From Leptospira saintgironsiae (GTDB lineage: Bacteria > Spirochaetota > Leptospiria > Leptospirales > Leptospiraceae), in the NCBI RefSeq assembly GCF_002811765.1, contig NZ_NPDR01000007.1:1-64000 (forward strand): 64,000 nt of DNA. The letters run 5' to 3'. Shown piece by piece: positions 9,124 through 19,783 of this stretch. The translations under genes and the position numbers were made by a program. The notes under the pieces were generated by a model. That model saw only the letters and a program-made list of their open reading frames with translations. It searched no databases and was not told where the DNA came from. The number at the start of each line of letters is the position of its first letter. The first letter of the stretch is position 1.

Positions 9124-10179
9124 GTGTTAGGAATTTTTCCCGAATCCTCAGTTTCATTTTCGCGTAAACTTGCCTTATTCTCCGGTATAGTTTCTCTAAG
9201 TGTATTCACTTCTGAAATCCGGCCTGCTGAATCCCTAGATAGGATTATCGCTACTGTTGGAAACCAATCCATTAGTGATTTAGATTTCGACGATGCTCAG
9301 GAAAAATACCAAAAGTTAACCAAGTATCTTAAAAACGAGGACATGAGAAAATCTCTACGCACTCGTATCATCGACTTTTTAATAGATAGAGCTGTTGTGG
9401 ATTCAATCGCTGAAGATGAATCCATCCAAGTGAATGAAAAAAGACTAGAGAGTGAGATCGAAAAAAGAATGGAGTTTATGGGAATCACTTCTCGTAAACA
9501 ATTCGAGAAAGCAGTCGAGTCCAGCTCCGGAATGTCTTACGAACTTTGGTATACTGAACTTCCTTACCAACTCAAAAAAACTCAGCTAATGCAATACAAG
9601 GTGCCAAACCATCCACCTTCAGATAAAGATATCCGCGCTTGGTATGCTCAAAATAGAGAGAAGGTAGGATTCGAAGTCCAATACAGACAGATCGCAATCG
9701 CTCCGGCTAATGATTCGATTACGGAAGAATCCAGGATCCACAAAGAAGCAAGCGAGATCAAAAAGAATGTTTTATCTGATCCTGCTTCCTTTGGTTTGAT
9801 CGCAGGTTCTCCTAGAAATACAGACGCAAACTTAAGAGCCAGAAAAGGACTTATGGATTGGGTCTCTTCTTTCGAATTATATAAAACGAATCGTTCTGTT
9901 GCTGTTGCACTATCCACCGTACCTGTTGGTTCAGTTTCAGAAGTATTCAGAGACGAAAGAAAACGTTATTGTATCGTTAAGGTAGAAGGTAAAAGACCTA
10001 CTCCTTTAGAGAACGTTCGCCAAGGTATCGCGAATCTTCTCGGCCGTGAAAAAGAAGACGAAAATTTTATAAAATGGGTAAGAGAATCTAGGTCCACTGT
10101 GCCGATACAGATCTTCGACGAAGTTTATAAAAAAGAGAACAAGATCCCGGACCAACATGAAACCTTGAACTTGGATTAA
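9124..10179 (+). CDS. SurA-like periplasmic chaperone / PpiC-type prolyl isomerase
   Basis: A 351-residue exported protein, GTG start. A hydrophobic segment at about 15-30 is a likely signal sequence. Residues about 38-160 resemble the SurA N-terminal chaperone domain ([20 protein letters not shown]). Residues about 190-300 resemble one parvulin domain: [10 protein letters not shown], then [16 protein letters not shown]. SurA proteins escort outer-membrane proteins through the periplasm. A leptospiral protein of this architecture (LIC12922) has been structurally studied, as far as I recall. The parvulin part may be weak or inactive. It lies between lysC and the radical SAM gene. Confidence 0.75.
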   Translation: MLGIFPESSVSFSRKLALFSGIVSLSVFTSEIRPAESLDRIIATVGNQSISDLDFDDAQEKYQKLTKYLKNEDMRKSLRTRIIDFLIDRAVVDSIAEDESIQVNEKRLESEIEKRMEFMGITSRKQFEKAVESSSGMSYELWYTELPYQLKKTQLMQYKVPNHPPSDKDIRAWYAQNREKVGFEVQYRQIAIAPANDSITEESRIHKEASEIKKNVLSDPASFGLIAGSPRNTDANLRARKGLMDWVSSFELYKTNRSVAVALSTVPVGSVSEVFRDERKRYCIVKVEGKRPTPLENVRQGIANLLGREKEDENFIKWVRESRSTVPIQIFDEVYKKENKIPDQHETLNLD

Positions 10180-10216
10180 GTCCAAAAATCCCAAACGGAA
10201 CGGATCCTTTTAGAAT

Positions 10217-11776
10217 ATGAAATATCCTCCCCAAGCTATTGTATTTTATCTAAAGGAAGATCTTATCTCTGTAAAAGGGAATATAGATCAGGGGAATCAG
10301 CTTCACTATTTAGGACTCACTCTTAAAAAATTATCTTCTGTATTAAAAGGGATCCCCGTTTATTCCAATGGGAAATTCGGAACTCCAGATGAATCCAAAA
10401 AGATAAGCACTCAATTAGGATATTCTGATTTTATAATAATAGAATCCAGATCAGAAGCTGAATTTTTCTCCAAGATCTGTGATTCACTTCCTGATTCCAG
10501 AACGGGAGATCCAGAATGGGACGAAACCTGTTTTCTAGTTTTTGATGGATTTGCACCTTTGCTGGATCCATCTCTTACTCAAGAATTGATCCTTCGTCAT
10601 GAAAAGTATCTGGCACAATATTCTTATTCTGAAAATCTTCCTCCCGGCATTGTGCCTAGAATACTTTCCAGAGAATTTGTAAGAAGTTTACCCACGGAAT
10701 ACTCTGGTTCAACCCAGGACTTCTTAGCCAAAAATATAAACCAATTCGATACTGAAATTTTTTATACTTCTCCTGATCTAAGACAATGGAGATTGGATTT
10801 TTCTGCGAACAATCCGAGATCGTTCAGGCTTTTGTCTTCTTTTTTAAAGGAGAAGGAAAACTGGAAGTACGATGAGATCCAATCCTTCCTGGTCTCACGT
10901 CCTGAAATATTCCGTTCTGCTCCAAGTTATTATGAAGTAGAATTATACAGAGGTTGTGAATACGAATGCAATTTCTGCCCAAGACAAAATCTAAAACCTG
11001 AACAAGATAATTTAGTTTTAGATCCTCAGGTTTTAGATAAACTTTTATCTCAGGCAGAAAATTTAGGACTTCCTTATAGTGTAAGTTTTGGTGGATTAGG
11101 AGAACCTAGTCTTCATCCGAATTTTCCAGAACTTGTCCAAAAAACTTTGGCATCCTCCAATCTAAAGGAATTATTCATAGAATCCGCATTATACGGCGAT
11201 CTTTCCGGTTTTATAAAATTAGTTTCTTCTTTAAAAGAAGAAGATAAGAAGAAGATCACCTTAATAGTAAACCTGACTACCAGAGATAAAAAGGTTTATT
11301 CGAAACTTTATGGGAAAGATAACCTGGACAAGGTTTTACAAAACCTATCAGTGATCTCTCAGGTATTACCTAAATCATCTATTCATCTTCAATTCCTGAA
11401 AATCCAAGAAGTGGATGCAGAATTAGATTCTTGGTATGAACAGGCTCAAAAAGAAGGATACGAAATCATTTTACAAAAATATAATTCTTATTCAGATGTT
11501 CTTCCTCAACGCAGAGCTTCAGATCTGACACCTTTGGGAAGAGATTTCTGTTGGCATATTTCCAGAGACATTTACTTGAACGCAGACGGAGAAGTTTCTA
11601 TCTGCAAACAAACTCCAGGTTCTAAAAAACATTCTATCGGAAATCTAAATAAGGATTCCTTGGAACAAATTTGGGCAAAGGGAAACCCATTCTTCACTTC
11701 TTCTGCAAAAGGAGAACACGATTCTATTCCTGCCCCTTGCCTCTCCTGCGATGAGTGGTATACATTTAACGCCTAA
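10217..11776 (+). CDS. Spiro-SPASM radical SAM protein
   Basis: A 519-residue protein in three parts. Residues about 1-200 look nucleotidyltransferase-like (LVFDGFAPLLDPSLTQELI, then PPGIVPRILSREFV). A radical SAM domain follows with the CX3CX2C cluster motif RGCEYECNFCP (Cys247, 251, 254) and SFGGLGEPSLHP. The SPASM region at the C-terminus has four Cys: DFCWH, SICKQ and CLSC. This matches the spiro-SPASM family known from spirochaetes, whose reaction is unknown. The next gene starts 26 bases before this one stops, so the pair is coupled and probably functions together. Confidence 0.85.
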   Translation: MKYPPQAIVFYLKEDLISVKGNIDQGNQLHYLGLTLKKLSSVLKGIPVYSNGKFGTPDESKKISTQLGYSDFIIIESRSEAEFFSKICDSLPDSRTGDPEWDETCFLVFDGFAPLLDPSLTQELILRHEKYLAQYSYSENLPPGIVPRILSREFVRSLPTEYSGSTQDFLAKNINQFDTEIFYTSPDLRQWRLDFSANNPRSFRLLSSFLKEKENWKYDEIQSFLVSRPEIFRSAPSYYEVELYRGCEYECNFCPRQNLKPEQDNLVLDPQVLDKLLSQAENLGLPYSVSFGGLGEPSLHPNFPELVQKTLASSNLKELFIESALYGDLSGFIKLVSSLKEEDKKKITLIVNLTTRDKKVYSKLYGKDNLDKVLQNLSVISQVLPKSSIHLQFLKIQEVDAELDSWYEQAQKEGYEIILQKYNSYSDVLPQRRASDLTPLGRDFCWHISRDIYLNADGEVSICKQTPGSKKHSIGNLNKDSLEQIWAKGNPFFTSSAKGEHDSIPAPCLSCDEWYTFNA

Positions 11777-13328
11777 ACCTAAGATCCGTTCTTTATTCGC
11801 TTTTATACAGGCGAGGACCGGATCTACAAGATTCCCTAAAAAAGTAATCCGTCCAATTCCGTCAAATTCGGATAAAACGATCTTAGATCATATCCATTCC
11901 AGAGTTCTAAAAATTTTACCAAATTCCAGAATTGTGTATCTGATCCCTGAAGGAGATTCAGAACTCGAATCCTTTTTGGAGAAGAAAGGGATGAATCATT
12001 TCTCCGGGCCATTGGAAGATGTTCGACAAAGGTATATCCTTGCTGCAGAAAAATTCAAGGCGGATGCCATCTTAAGACTGACCGGGGATAATCCGTTTTA
12101 TGATACGACTCACTTGGATCTGCTCCTCCAAACATTTATAGAATCCGATTCTGATCTTGCTTATTTTAAAGGATTACCTCTTGGAACAGGCGGAGAAGTT
12201 TTCAGAACTTCTGCACTTCAAAATCTTTCGGACTCGCAACAAGAAGAAAGACATAAAGAACATGTAAGCATTCATATAAAAGAAAATCCTAATCAATATA
12301 AGATCACTGCAATTCTAAGTTTATTAACAAAAGAAGAAGGTTCCAGATTAGCAAATTTCAGACTCACAGTGGACACTCCTGAAGATTTTGAAACGATCTC
12401 AGGTCTAATTTCCCAGAAATCTTTCGAAACGATTGGCAATTTTAATACAAAGGAATTTTTAGAATGGGAGAAAGAATCACCTTCTCTATTCCAAAAAAAT
12501 TTGGATGTTCCTCAGGTAAAATTTAATCTTCCTTCTCCAAACCAAAAGAACAAAGGAAAAATCGGAGTACTAGTCGCTCCTGCAAAAGAATTCGGTTCTG
12601 GACATTTTTCCAGGACTTCCCTTTTATATTCTTTTCTGCCGTACAGAAATTGGGAACCTGAATGGTTATCAGAATTTCCGAAAGACGGAGAATATGATAT
12701 TCTTCTAATAGATTATAGAGATATAGAGATTCCGATCTCTTATCAAAAAACGAAAGTCCTACTCTTAGATCATTTCGGAAAAGATAAAAGTAAATATGAT
12801 TTTTGGGACCTTCTTCCTCATCCGGGGAACGATCCTATATTCAATTGGGAACAAATCTTAATTCCTCCAAATTTAATTTCTTCTGCAACGAACGAAGAAA
12901 AAAATCCTGCTAAAGAATATGGGATTTTTTGTTACGCTGGAAACTTAGGAAAAGAAGAATCCGAAAATCTAGATAAATTCTTAATCCACAATTCTTCCAA
13001 AAATAGAATCAGGATCGGAGGAACTCCTCCGAGGACGAACGAAATAGAATATTTTCCAAGACTTTCAAGAGTCCAATATCTCCAAACATTAAGATCTTCT
13101 GAAAAGTTTTTAGGATATTTCGGGCAAAGCGTATTCGAAGCTCTTTATTTAAGAATACCGTGTGCAACATTCTCCATTTCACCTATTCATAGGGAGCTTT
13201 CTTCTATTTTAGAAAAATATAAAATTCCATTCACAGACTTGATTCAGAAGACAGAGTTTTCTTTAGGAACAAAAACTGTCGAGGAGAATGGATATGGACT
13301 TCTGTTGGATAAGATAGATTCTCTTTAA
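11751..13328 (+). CDS. Cytidylyltransferase (SpsF-like) fused to a PseG-like domain
   Basis: A 525-residue fusion. Residues about 14-245 are a CMP-sugar-type cytidylyltransferase: FIQARTGSTRFPKKVIRP nucleotide loop, ILRLTGDNPFYD and RLTVDTPEDFE. Residues about 270-520 resemble PseG, the UDP-sugar hydrolase of pseudaminic acid synthesis: GVLVAPAKEFGSGHFSRT near the start and YFGQSVFEALYLRIPCATF near the end. In known pathways these two steps release a sugar from UDP and activate an acidic sugar with CMP. Here they share one chain and overlap the radical SAM gene by 26 bases, pointing to synthesis of an unusual activated sugar. The substrate is unknown. Confidence 0.75.
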   Translation: MSGIHLTPKPKIRSLFAFIQARTGSTRFPKKVIRPIPSNSDKTILDHIHSRVLKILPNSRIVYLIPEGDSELESFLEKKGMNHFSGPLEDVRQRYILAAEKFKADAILRLTGDNPFYDTTHLDLLLQTFIESDSDLAYFKGLPLGTGGEVFRTSALQNLSDSQQEERHKEHVSIHIKENPNQYKITAILSLLTKEEGSRLANFRLTVDTPEDFETISGLISQKSFETIGNFNTKEFLEWEKESPSLFQKNLDVPQVKFNLPSPNQKNKGKIGVLVAPAKEFGSGHFSRTSLLYSFLPYRNWEPEWLSEFPKDGEYDILLIDYRDIEIPISYQKTKVLLLDHFGKDKSKYDFWDLLPHPGNDPIFNWEQILIPPNLISSATNEEKNPAKEYGIFCYAGNLGKEESENLDKFLIHNSSKNRIRIGGTPPRTNEIEYFPRLSRVQYLQTLRSSEKFLGYFGQSVFEALYLRIPCATFSISPIHRELSSILEKYKIPFTDLIQKTEFSLGTKTVEENGYGLLLDKIDSL

Positions 13329-13412
13329 GAGTAACTAACGTGCCTGCCCGCCGGCGGTGGCAATCCGCGGAATTTAGATTCCGGCGCAGATCCCGCACCC
13401 GCGCGCCACTCG

Positions 13413-13425
13413 ACCGACTGTCGGT
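13413..13425. promoter_or_regulatory. Distal TetR-type operator ACCGACTGTCGGT
   Basis: ACCGAC-T-GTCGGT is a 13-bp palindrome with a one-base centre. It matches 13557-13569 in every position except the central base and lies 144 bases upstream of it. The surrounding 13340-13430 is conspicuously GC-rich compared with its neighbours. Both sites sit before the TetR gene at 13588. Confidence 0.65.
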
Positions 13426-13511
13426 TTTTCCGCCAGAAAGTCAGGAAACATTTTTCATTTTATTTGTTTCCTTTGTTGATTTTTTTGACCGTTGTTTTGA
13501 AATATGTTTGA

Positions 13512-13569
13512 CCGACGCATAGTCGGATGTATTGTCAAAACCGACTAACGGTCTATACCGACCGTCGGT
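13512..13569 (+). promoter_or_regulatory. Operator array and promoter of the TetR gene at 13588
   Basis: Three related sites lie here: CCGAC-gcata-GTCGG (13512-13526), the imperfect ACCGACTAACGGT (13540-13552) and the perfect ACCGACCGTCGGT (13557-13569). A possible promoter runs through them: TTGTCA at 13532-13537, a 16-base spacer and TATACC at 13554-13559. One site fills the spacer and another covers the -10, the expected layout for autorepression by the downstream TetR protein. Confidence 0.65.
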
Positions 13570-13587
13570 TTAGCAGGAGGAACCCCA

Positions 13588-14325
13588 ATGATCCCAGCGA
13601 AAATCTCCACAAAAGAAAGAATTCTAAACGAATCCAGAAGGCTATTCTTCGAAAAAGGGTACGAAACCACATCCATTCAGGATATTCTATCCGCTTTAGA
13701 TATAGCTAAAGGCACCTTTTACCACCATTTTCAATCCAAAGAAGAACTTCTGGAAGAGATCGCAGTGCAATTCGCAAAAGAAGCACATGCGGCTATGCAA
13801 GCAGAGATTGGAGATTTGGGAACAGAAGGCACCGGCCTGGATAAACTCCGCAGAGCACTCATTGTTGCGAGAAACTGGAAAAAAGGCAAATCGGAAGAAG
13901 TCCGCTTCCTTCTGGAATCCCTTTTCTCCACCAGCAATCTTCAATTGAGAGATAAGATACGACGCAAATCCGTGGATTTAAGTTTTCCATTATTTGCTTC
14001 TTTGATAGTAGAAGGCCAACAGGACGGATCACTCAGAAGTGAACTGAGAGCAGATCACATGACTTCCATCATTTTTGACCTAAGCGATGCTTTAGGTGAA
14101 AAAGTTGCTTTCTATCTTTTAGGAAGAAGTAAAGAATCCGAGGCCGATCTATACGATCTGATGCTTTCTTATCACAAAACGATAGAAGATCTACTCGGTT
14201 GCCCTGATGGCGGATTAGATTATTTTAGCAGAGAAGATTGGAGCGAGCTTGCTCAACTTTTCAAAGGTGGTGCGGTTTCTGCTGCAAGCTTGGAACCTCT
14301 ACCATTGGTTGCGAACGCAGGTTAA
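13588..14325 (+). CDS. TetR/AcrR-family transcriptional regulator
   Basis: A 245-residue regulator. The N-terminal helix-turn-helix (about 8-55) is clear: TKERILNESRRLFFEKGYE, TSIQDILSALDIAKGTFYHHF. The rest is a helical ligand-binding and dimerisation domain with no recognisable ligand signature. AGGAGGAACCCC precedes the ATG. The promoter carries several ACCGAC/GTCGGT palindromes, so it most likely represses itself. The only obvious local target is the DUF1801 gene that follows; other targets may lie outside the window. Confidence 0.9.
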   Translation: MIPAKISTKERILNESRRLFFEKGYETTSIQDILSALDIAKGTFYHHFQSKEELLEEIAVQFAKEAHAAMQAEIGDLGTEGTGLDKLRRALIVARNWKKGKSEEVRFLLESLFSTSNLQLRDKIRRKSVDLSFPLFASLIVEGQQDGSLRSELRADHMTSIIFDLSDALGEKVAFYLLGRSKESEADLYDLMLSYHKTIEDLLGCPDGGLDYFSREDWSELAQLFKGGAVSAASLEPLPLVANAG

Positions 14326-14357
14326 GTGAAATAGGGTCCTGCCCCTAGGACAAATAT

Positions 14358-14738
14358 ATGCTACTTTATGCATTAGTTCCCACACTCCCTAGATTGGATT
14401 CAAATTCAAATCCAGATGTGGAGGACTATTTAGAAAGAACTCCTTCCGTAAGGAGTGAAAAACTACAGGATTTGGTGGATTCAATCCGAGAAGAATTTTC
14501 GGATCTGAGAGAAAGTCTGAAATATGGTATGCCTACTTTCGAAAGAAATGGGCGATGGGTCGCATTCTCGAACCATAAAAACCATCTTTCAGTCTATTTC
14601 TGCGAAGAGTCTTTTGTAAGAGCATTTCGTGCTAAGTTTCCGAAATCGGAAAACGGCAAGAACTGTGTGTTGATCAAAGATAAGGAGAAGTTCCCTTCTT
14701 CTTATTTGAAAACATTGCTCAAAAAGACCTTACAATAA
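14358..14738 (+). CDS. DUF1801 domain protein
   Basis: A 126-residue protein of the DUF1801/YdhG type: VRSEKLQDLVDSIREE, LKYGMPTFERNGRWVAFSNHKNHLSVYF, then a C-terminal lysine-rich stretch. The family fold is frataxin-like; its role is not established. It begins 32 bases after the TetR gene and may share its transcript. A short hairpin (GTCCT/AGGAC) lies just before the start, with AGGA as the probable ribosome-binding site. A terminator follows at 14790. Confidence 0.75.
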   Translation: MLLYALVPTLPRLDSNSNPDVEDYLERTPSVRSEKLQDLVDSIREEFSDLRESLKYGMPTFERNGRWVAFSNHKNHLSVYFCEESFVRAFRAKFPKSENGKNCVLIKDKEKFPSSYLKTLLKKTLQ

Positions 14739-14789
14739 GGAAGGATATCTCTCTAACTATCTCGTTATAAAAACAGATCTTTAGGTTTT

Positions 14790-14820
14790 AAGGCCCTGGA
14801 ATCACTCTAGGGCCTTTTTT
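14790..14820 (+). terminator. Intrinsic terminator
   Basis: AAGGCCCT (14790-14797) pairs with AGGGCCTT (14809-14816) around an 11-base loop, and Ts run through 14820. It ends the TetR/DUF1801 unit and insulates valS. Confidence 0.9.
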
Positions 14821-14899
14821 ATCGGTATTCTCTTTTAATTACGAGATCAGTACGACTTGACCTCACCCTCCGACAGAAAATTCTATCCGAACGAAGGCT

Positions 14900-17548
14900 A
14901 TGAAGAAACAAATCAGCGATCGCTACGAACCTACCAGCGTAGAACCGAAATGGATCTCTCTCTGGGAGAAAGAAAAAAGTTTTGAGCCCAACCTCAAGGC
15001 AGGGGAATCTTTTACCATCGTTCTTCCTCCTCCAAACGTGACCGGAAGCCTTCATATTGGTCACGCACTCAATCATACAATCCAAGATATTCTAACTCGT
15101 ATTGAACGTAAAAAAGGTAAATCTGCTCTTTGGGTTCCGGGAACGGACCATGCGGGAATTGCAACTCAAGTAGTTGTAGAAAGAGAACTCGCCAAAGAAG
15201 GCAAAAAGAGAACCGACTTCACTAGAGAGGAATTCGAAAAGAAAGTTTGGGAATGGAAAGAACACTCAGGTGGAATGATCCAAAACCAACAAAAACTTTT
15301 AGGAGAATCAGTAGATTGGTCTCGTTCCAGATTTACTATGGACGAAGGATTGTCCAAAGCTGTATTCAAAGTTTTCAAGACATTATATGATGAAGGTTTA
15401 ATATATAGAGGAGAAAGGATCATCAACTGGTGTCCTAAAACTCTTACTGCTATTTCGGATCTAGAAGTTGAGCATAGGGAAGTAAAAGGTAAACTTTATC
15501 ATCTTCGCTATCCTATTGTTGGTCAACCAGGCAAATATCTGATCGTTGCTACTACAAGACCTGAAACTATGTTTGGGGACGTTGCAGTTGCAGCTCATCC
15601 TGATGACGAAAGATATAAATCTTTAAAAGGTGCGGAGTTGGAACTCCCACTAACCGATAGAAAGATCCCACTTCTATTCGATTCTTTTGTAGATAAAGAA
15701 TTCGGATCCGGTCTAGTTAAGATCACTCCTGCTCATGATCCAAATGACTTCGAAGCAGGACAAAGATTAGGTCTTAAACCATTACTAGTAATGAATCCGA
15801 ATGCAACTCTGAATGAGAATGCAGGAAAATATGCAGGATTAGAAAGATTCGTAGCTCGTAAAAAAGTAATCGATGATCTACAAGCTCTCGGTCTAGTAGA
15901 AAAGATAGAAGAGCATACTCATTCGATCGGTCATAATTCCAGAGGTGGAGAAATTATAGAACCTTACTTATCTACTCAATGGTTCTGTAAAATGAAACCT
16001 TTAGCTGAACTTGCGATCCAAGCAGTTCAATCCGGAGAAACTGAATTTGTTCCTAAACTTTGGGAAAAAACTTTCTACGAGTGGATGAACAATATTAGAG
16101 ATTGGTGTATCTCCCGCCAGTTATGGTGGGGACATCGTATCCCCGCATATCATTGCAAAAATTGTAAACATATAGAAGTTTCCGAAACTAATATTCACAA
16201 CTGTCCTAAATGTAACTCTACGGAAGTAGAACAAGACACTGATGTTTTAGATACTTGGTTCTCTTCTCAACTTTGGCCTTTCTCTACCTTAGGTTGGCCC
16301 GAAAATACTGAAGACCTAAAAAAATTCTACCCTACTTCCGTACTCGTTACCGGATTCGATATCATATTCTTCTGGGTTGCTAGAATGATCATGATGGGAA
16401 AGAAATTTTTAGGTAAGGCTCCTTTCCAAAAAGTTATCATTCACGGATTAGTAAGAGATAAAGAAGGTAAGAAGTTTTCCAAGTCAATAGGAAACGTTAT
16501 CGATCCTTTGGACATGATGAACAAGTACGGAACTGATTCTTTCCGCTTCTTCTTAGCTGCTACTTTACCTGAAGCAAAAGACGTTCTTTTTGATGAAAGC
16601 AGATTAGATGGCTATCGTTCTTTCTGTAATAAGATCTGGAACTCAAGTCGTTTCATCCTGATGAATATGGATGCAGATTGGAAACTAGAAGATCTGGAAT
16701 CTAAGTATGGTTCTAAATTAGAACCGATGGACAAGTGGATCCTTCATAGGTTCAATGAAACTCTTGCCAATTACGAAAAAGCATATTCCAAATTTCTGTT
16801 TTTTGAAATGGCTTCTCAAATTTATGATTTTGTTTGGGGAGATTTTTGCGATTGGTATATCGAGTTAGTTAAACCGCGAATTTACGGCAAACTCGGCGAA
16901 GAATCTCAAGAAATCGCAAAACAAGTACTAGCAAGTATCTTAATTAAAGCATTAGGACTTCTTCATCCTTTTATGCCTTTCTTAACTGAGGAAATTTACG
17001 AAGTATTCAGCGAAGGGGATTTTTTGATCCAAACTCCTTTTCCGACTTCTTATAATGTTTCCGCCGGCGATGAAGGCGTTCAAAAAACTATTATTCTGCA
17101 AGATGTAGTAACCCAAATTCGCGTTCAAAGAGCGGAGAATGGTGTTCCATTAGATAAAAAATGTAAAGTGATCTTGAAATCTTCAGAGTCTTTAGTTGCT
17201 TCCGCAGTAAAAGACTTTGAGTTCTCTATCTTACAGTTAGCTCGTCTAGAAAGTATAGAAGTGAATACAAACTATACTGGAGAAAAAACAGACTCAGTTG
17301 GCGCATTCCGATTCGGAGAAGTAATCCTTCCTTTAGCGGGAATGATAGACTTCGAAAAAGAAAGAGCACGTATAGACAAAGAATTACAGAAATTAATCCA
17401 AGAAGAAGAGAAACTCGCTTCCAAATTAGGAAACGAGAACTTCATCGCGAAAGCGAATCCGGACGTGATCGAAAAAGAAAAAGAAAAACTGAAAAACGTC
17501 CGTGATAAAAAAGAAGTTCTACAAAAAGGTTTGGAAAAACTAGGTTAA
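14900..17548 (+). CDS. valS: Valyl-tRNA synthetase
   Basis: An 882-residue class I aminoacyl-tRNA synthetase that charges tRNA-Val. The HIGH signature is in [17 protein letters not shown] near residue 48 and the KMSKS loop appears as [12 protein letters not shown]. An editing domain ([17 protein letters not shown]) removes misactivated threonine. A four-Cys zinc-like cluster (CKNCKH, then CPKC) lies near residue 420. The C-terminal 65 residues form the usual ValRS coiled coil. The length is normal and all motifs are intact. purD follows after 29 bases. Confidence 0.97.
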   Translation: MKKQISDRYEPTSVEPKWISLWEKEKSFEPNLKAGESFTIVLPPPNVTGSLHIGHALNHTIQDILTRIERKKGKSALWVPGTDHAGIATQVVVERELAKEGKKRTDFTREEFEKKVWEWKEHSGGMIQNQQKLLGESVDWSRSRFTMDEGLSKAVFKVFKTLYDEGLIYRGERIINWCPKTLTAISDLEVEHREVKGKLYHLRYPIVGQPGKYLIVATTRPETMFGDVAVAAHPDDERYKSLKGAELELPLTDRKIPLLFDSFVDKEFGSGLVKITPAHDPNDFEAGQRLGLKPLLVMNPNATLNENAGKYAGLERFVARKKVIDDLQALGLVEKIEEHTHSIGHNSRGGEIIEPYLSTQWFCKMKPLAELAIQAVQSGETEFVPKLWEKTFYEWMNNIRDWCISRQLWWGHRIPAYHCKNCKHIEVSETNIHNCPKCNSTEVEQDTDVLDTWFSSQLWPFSTLGWPENTEDLKKFYPTSVLVTGFDIIFFWVARMIMMGKKFLGKAPFQKVIIHGLVRDKEGKKFSKSIGNVIDPLDMMNKYGTDSFRFFLAATLPEAKDVLFDESRLDGYRSFCNKIWNSSRFILMNMDADWKLEDLESKYGSKLEPMDKWILHRFNETLANYEKAYSKFLFFEMASQIYDFVWGDFCDWYIELVKPRIYGKLGEESQEIAKQVLASILIKALGLLHPFMPFLTEEIYEVFSEGDFLIQTPFPTSYNVSAGDEGVQKTIILQDVVTQIRVQRAENGVPLDKKCKVILKSSESLVASAVKDFEFSILQLARLESIEVNTNYTGEKTDSVGAFRFGEVILPLAGMIDFEKERARIDKELQKLIQEEEKLASKLGNENFIAKANPDVIEKEKEKLKNVRDKKEVLQKGLEKLG

Positions 17549-17577
17549 TTTTTCGGACTAAACCGCGGTGAAATATT

Positions 17578-18849
17578 ATGTCTAAGATCCTTTTAATCGG
17601 CTCCGGTGGTCGTGAGAGCGCTATTGCTTATAAACTTCGCCAGTCCCCTAAACTAAGCCAATTGCATGTTTTTCCAGGTAATGGCGGATTTCCAGATTCT
17701 GAGATTTTGGCTCCGAATTCCTTCGATCTAAAGAGTAAATCATCCGTTCAGAGCTTTATTCAAAAAAATGAATATGATTTGGTAGTAGTTGGTCCAGAAG
17801 ATCCTCTAGTAGACGGGATCGGAGATTGGCTGTCAGAGATAGGAGTCCCAGTTTTCGGACCTTCTGCATATTGTGCTCAAATTGAAGGCTCTAAAGAATT
17901 TGCAAAAGCGTTAATGATAGAAGCTGGTGTGCCTACTGCGAAATATGCTTCTTTTGAAGATTATGAATCTGCATTTGCTTATGTTCAAAAAGAAGGAGCA
18001 CCTATCGTAATCAAGGCTGATGGCCTTGCCGCAGGTAAGGGCGTAACAGTTTGTACAGAACTTTCTCAAGCAACACATGCATTAAAAGAGATCTTTTTAG
18101 ATAATAAATTCGGAAAAAGTGGATCCAAAGTTGTTATAGAAGAGTTCATGGAAGGACAAGAAGCTTCTATCTTTGCGATCAGCGATGGAAATACTTATTT
18201 CACACTTCCTGCTGCTCAGGATCATAAAAGAGCGTATGACGGGGACCAAGGTCCCAACACAGGCGGAATGGGCGCATACTGCCCTGCTCCAATCGTTACT
18301 AAAGAAACATTAGAAAAAGTGAATACGCTCGTTTTTCAACCTGTATTTGAGATCTTCCGCAAGAAAGGAAACCCTTATAAAGGCCTTCTATATGCTGGAT
18401 TAATGATAGATACAAAGGGAAATCCTAGAGTTGTAGAGTTCAATTGTAGATTTGGTGACCCAGAGACACAATGTGTGTTACCTATGTTAGAGGGTGACTT
18501 GTTGGAAATTTTCCAAGCATCTGCCAAAGGGGCACTCAGTGATGTAAAAATAGGTTTGAAACCCGGAGCATCTACCGTAGTCGTTTTGGCCGCGGAGGGT
18601 TACCCCGATTCTTATGAAAAGAATATTCCTTTAAATTTACCTGAAACAAGTAGTAAAGATCTAGTAGTTTTTCATGCTGGCACTTCAAAAAAGGATGGAA
18701 ACTTAATATCGACAGGTGGAAGAATTCTAGGAATCTCTTCATACGGTAAGGACTTAAAAGAATCTGTGGATAAGGTTTATTCTTATCTAAGCGGTTTCAA
18801 AATTTCCAAAACCTTCTTCCGTAAAGATATCGCGAGTAAAGCTCTTTAA
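17578..18849 (+). CDS. purD: Phosphoribosylamine-glycine ligase (GAR synthetase)
   Basis: A 423-residue cytosolic ATP-grasp enzyme of purine synthesis (phosphoribosylamine + glycine + ATP to GAR). [18 protein letters not shown] opens the N-domain, [15 protein letters not shown] is the ATP-grasp loop, and [20 protein letters not shown] with [12 protein letters not shown] complete the active site. The length and all motifs are normal for a stand-alone PurD. It lies between valS and an unknown gene that begins 4 bases after its stop, so the three may be one operon. Confidence 0.97.
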   Translation: MSKILLIGSGGRESAIAYKLRQSPKLSQLHVFPGNGGFPDSEILAPNSFDLKSKSSVQSFIQKNEYDLVVVGPEDPLVDGIGDWLSEIGVPVFGPSAYCAQIEGSKEFAKALMIEAGVPTAKYASFEDYESAFAYVQKEGAPIVIKADGLAAGKGVTVCTELSQATHALKEIFLDNKFGKSGSKVVIEEFMEGQEASIFAISDGNTYFTLPAAQDHKRAYDGDQGPNTGGMGAYCPAPIVTKETLEKVNTLVFQPVFEIFRKKGNPYKGLLYAGLMIDTKGNPRVVEFNCRFGDPETQCVLPMLEGDLLEIFQASAKGALSDVKIGLKPGASTVVVLAAEGYPDSYEKNIPLNLPETSSKDLVVFHAGTSKKDGNLISTGGRILGISSYGKDLKESVDKVYSYLSGFKISKTFFRKDIASKAL

Positions 18850-18853
18850 TTTT

Positions 18854-19699
18854 ATGCCTTTTCTAGTTTCTGGAAATATCGATTTAGTCGAAAGGACCAA
18901 CCTTCGCAAATTAGAAAAACATTTAGGGATCATTCTATCCCCGCATCAATATCCTTTAGAGCAATATAATTTAATTCGCGCTTCCTTAAAACAAAAACTG
19001 GATTCGGATACTTTAATCCGTTCCATGACTCGAAGAGAACTATTATCTTTTATTTATATACTCACTCAATTCGGTGATGTAGTCCAAAAAGAAACTCCTG
19101 ACGAATATCTAGATGTGGAGAATGTTCCGGTCGTAATCGAATGGCAGGCCGGTCATTATATGATTCCATACGAAGTTTTAGATTTTCTGGCACAATCAAG
19201 AGTGTTCCGGAACCAAAACTATCTATTCGCATTGATTCCTGCACTTCCTAGTAAAGAAAAGAAGGCATGGTTAGAGTGGATCGGCGCAGGTTATGGCAGG
19301 ACTTTTCCTCGCGAGATCAATCACGAACTATATTTCCAATGCAGGCATCTGCAAAAACCCTTCCAAGGTAAAAGTTTAGTCCAAGAGGAGTCCATCCGAT
19401 TGGATCAACTCTGGGCCCCAGGCAAAAACGAGACTGTGGATTGGTTTTATAAAGGGATTATGCCTTTTTATTCTTCCATGAAGGAACTACAACGTTCCGA
19501 AAGAGACCCATTCTTACTGCATGTTTTGGATCTGATCCGCTCCGGAAAACTTGTCCTAAAACGACTACCGGAAGAATTTGGCAGAAAGGAAGAATACCAG
19601 CTCGTCTCCACAGTAGAAGGAAACACTCCTCAACTCAGAGATACAGTATTTAGCTGGGAAGAAGCCAGAGAAGAAAGCGAAGATTTCCTCTTTCGATAA
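18854..19699 (+). CDS. Protein of unknown function downstream of purD
   Basis: A 281-residue protein I do not recognise. It has no signal peptide or membrane segment and is probably cytosolic. It is rich in Leu, Glu and Arg, with a helical N-terminal half ([20 protein letters not shown]) and a Trp-containing middle ([20 protein letters not shown]). The C-terminus is strongly acidic ([12 protein letters not shown]). It starts 4 bases after purD stops, so it is almost certainly translated from the purD transcript. The tight spacing and intact frame support a real gene. Confidence 0.75.
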   Translation: MPFLVSGNIDLVERTNLRKLEKHLGIILSPHQYPLEQYNLIRASLKQKLDSDTLIRSMTRRELLSFIYILTQFGDVVQKETPDEYLDVENVPVVIEWQAGHYMIPYEVLDFLAQSRVFRNQNYLFALIPALPSKEKKAWLEWIGAGYGRTFPREINHELYFQCRHLQKPFQGKSLVQEESIRLDQLWAPGKNETVDWFYKGIMPFYSSMKELQRSERDPFLLHVLDLIRSGKLVLKRLPEEFGRKEEYQLVSTVEGNTPQLRDTVFSWEEAREESEDFLFR

Positions 19700-19783
19700 A
19701 TACTCTTCCTCACAGGACGAGCTCGGACTATACGTCCGTAAATTTGCAAATTAGATTAATATTATATATTTTATTGGACCGAA

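Noticed and set aside
13340..13522. 60-codon frame in the GC-rich TetR control region
   Set aside because: Its Arg/Pro-rich composition is a by-product of GC-rich operators; no ribosome-binding site.
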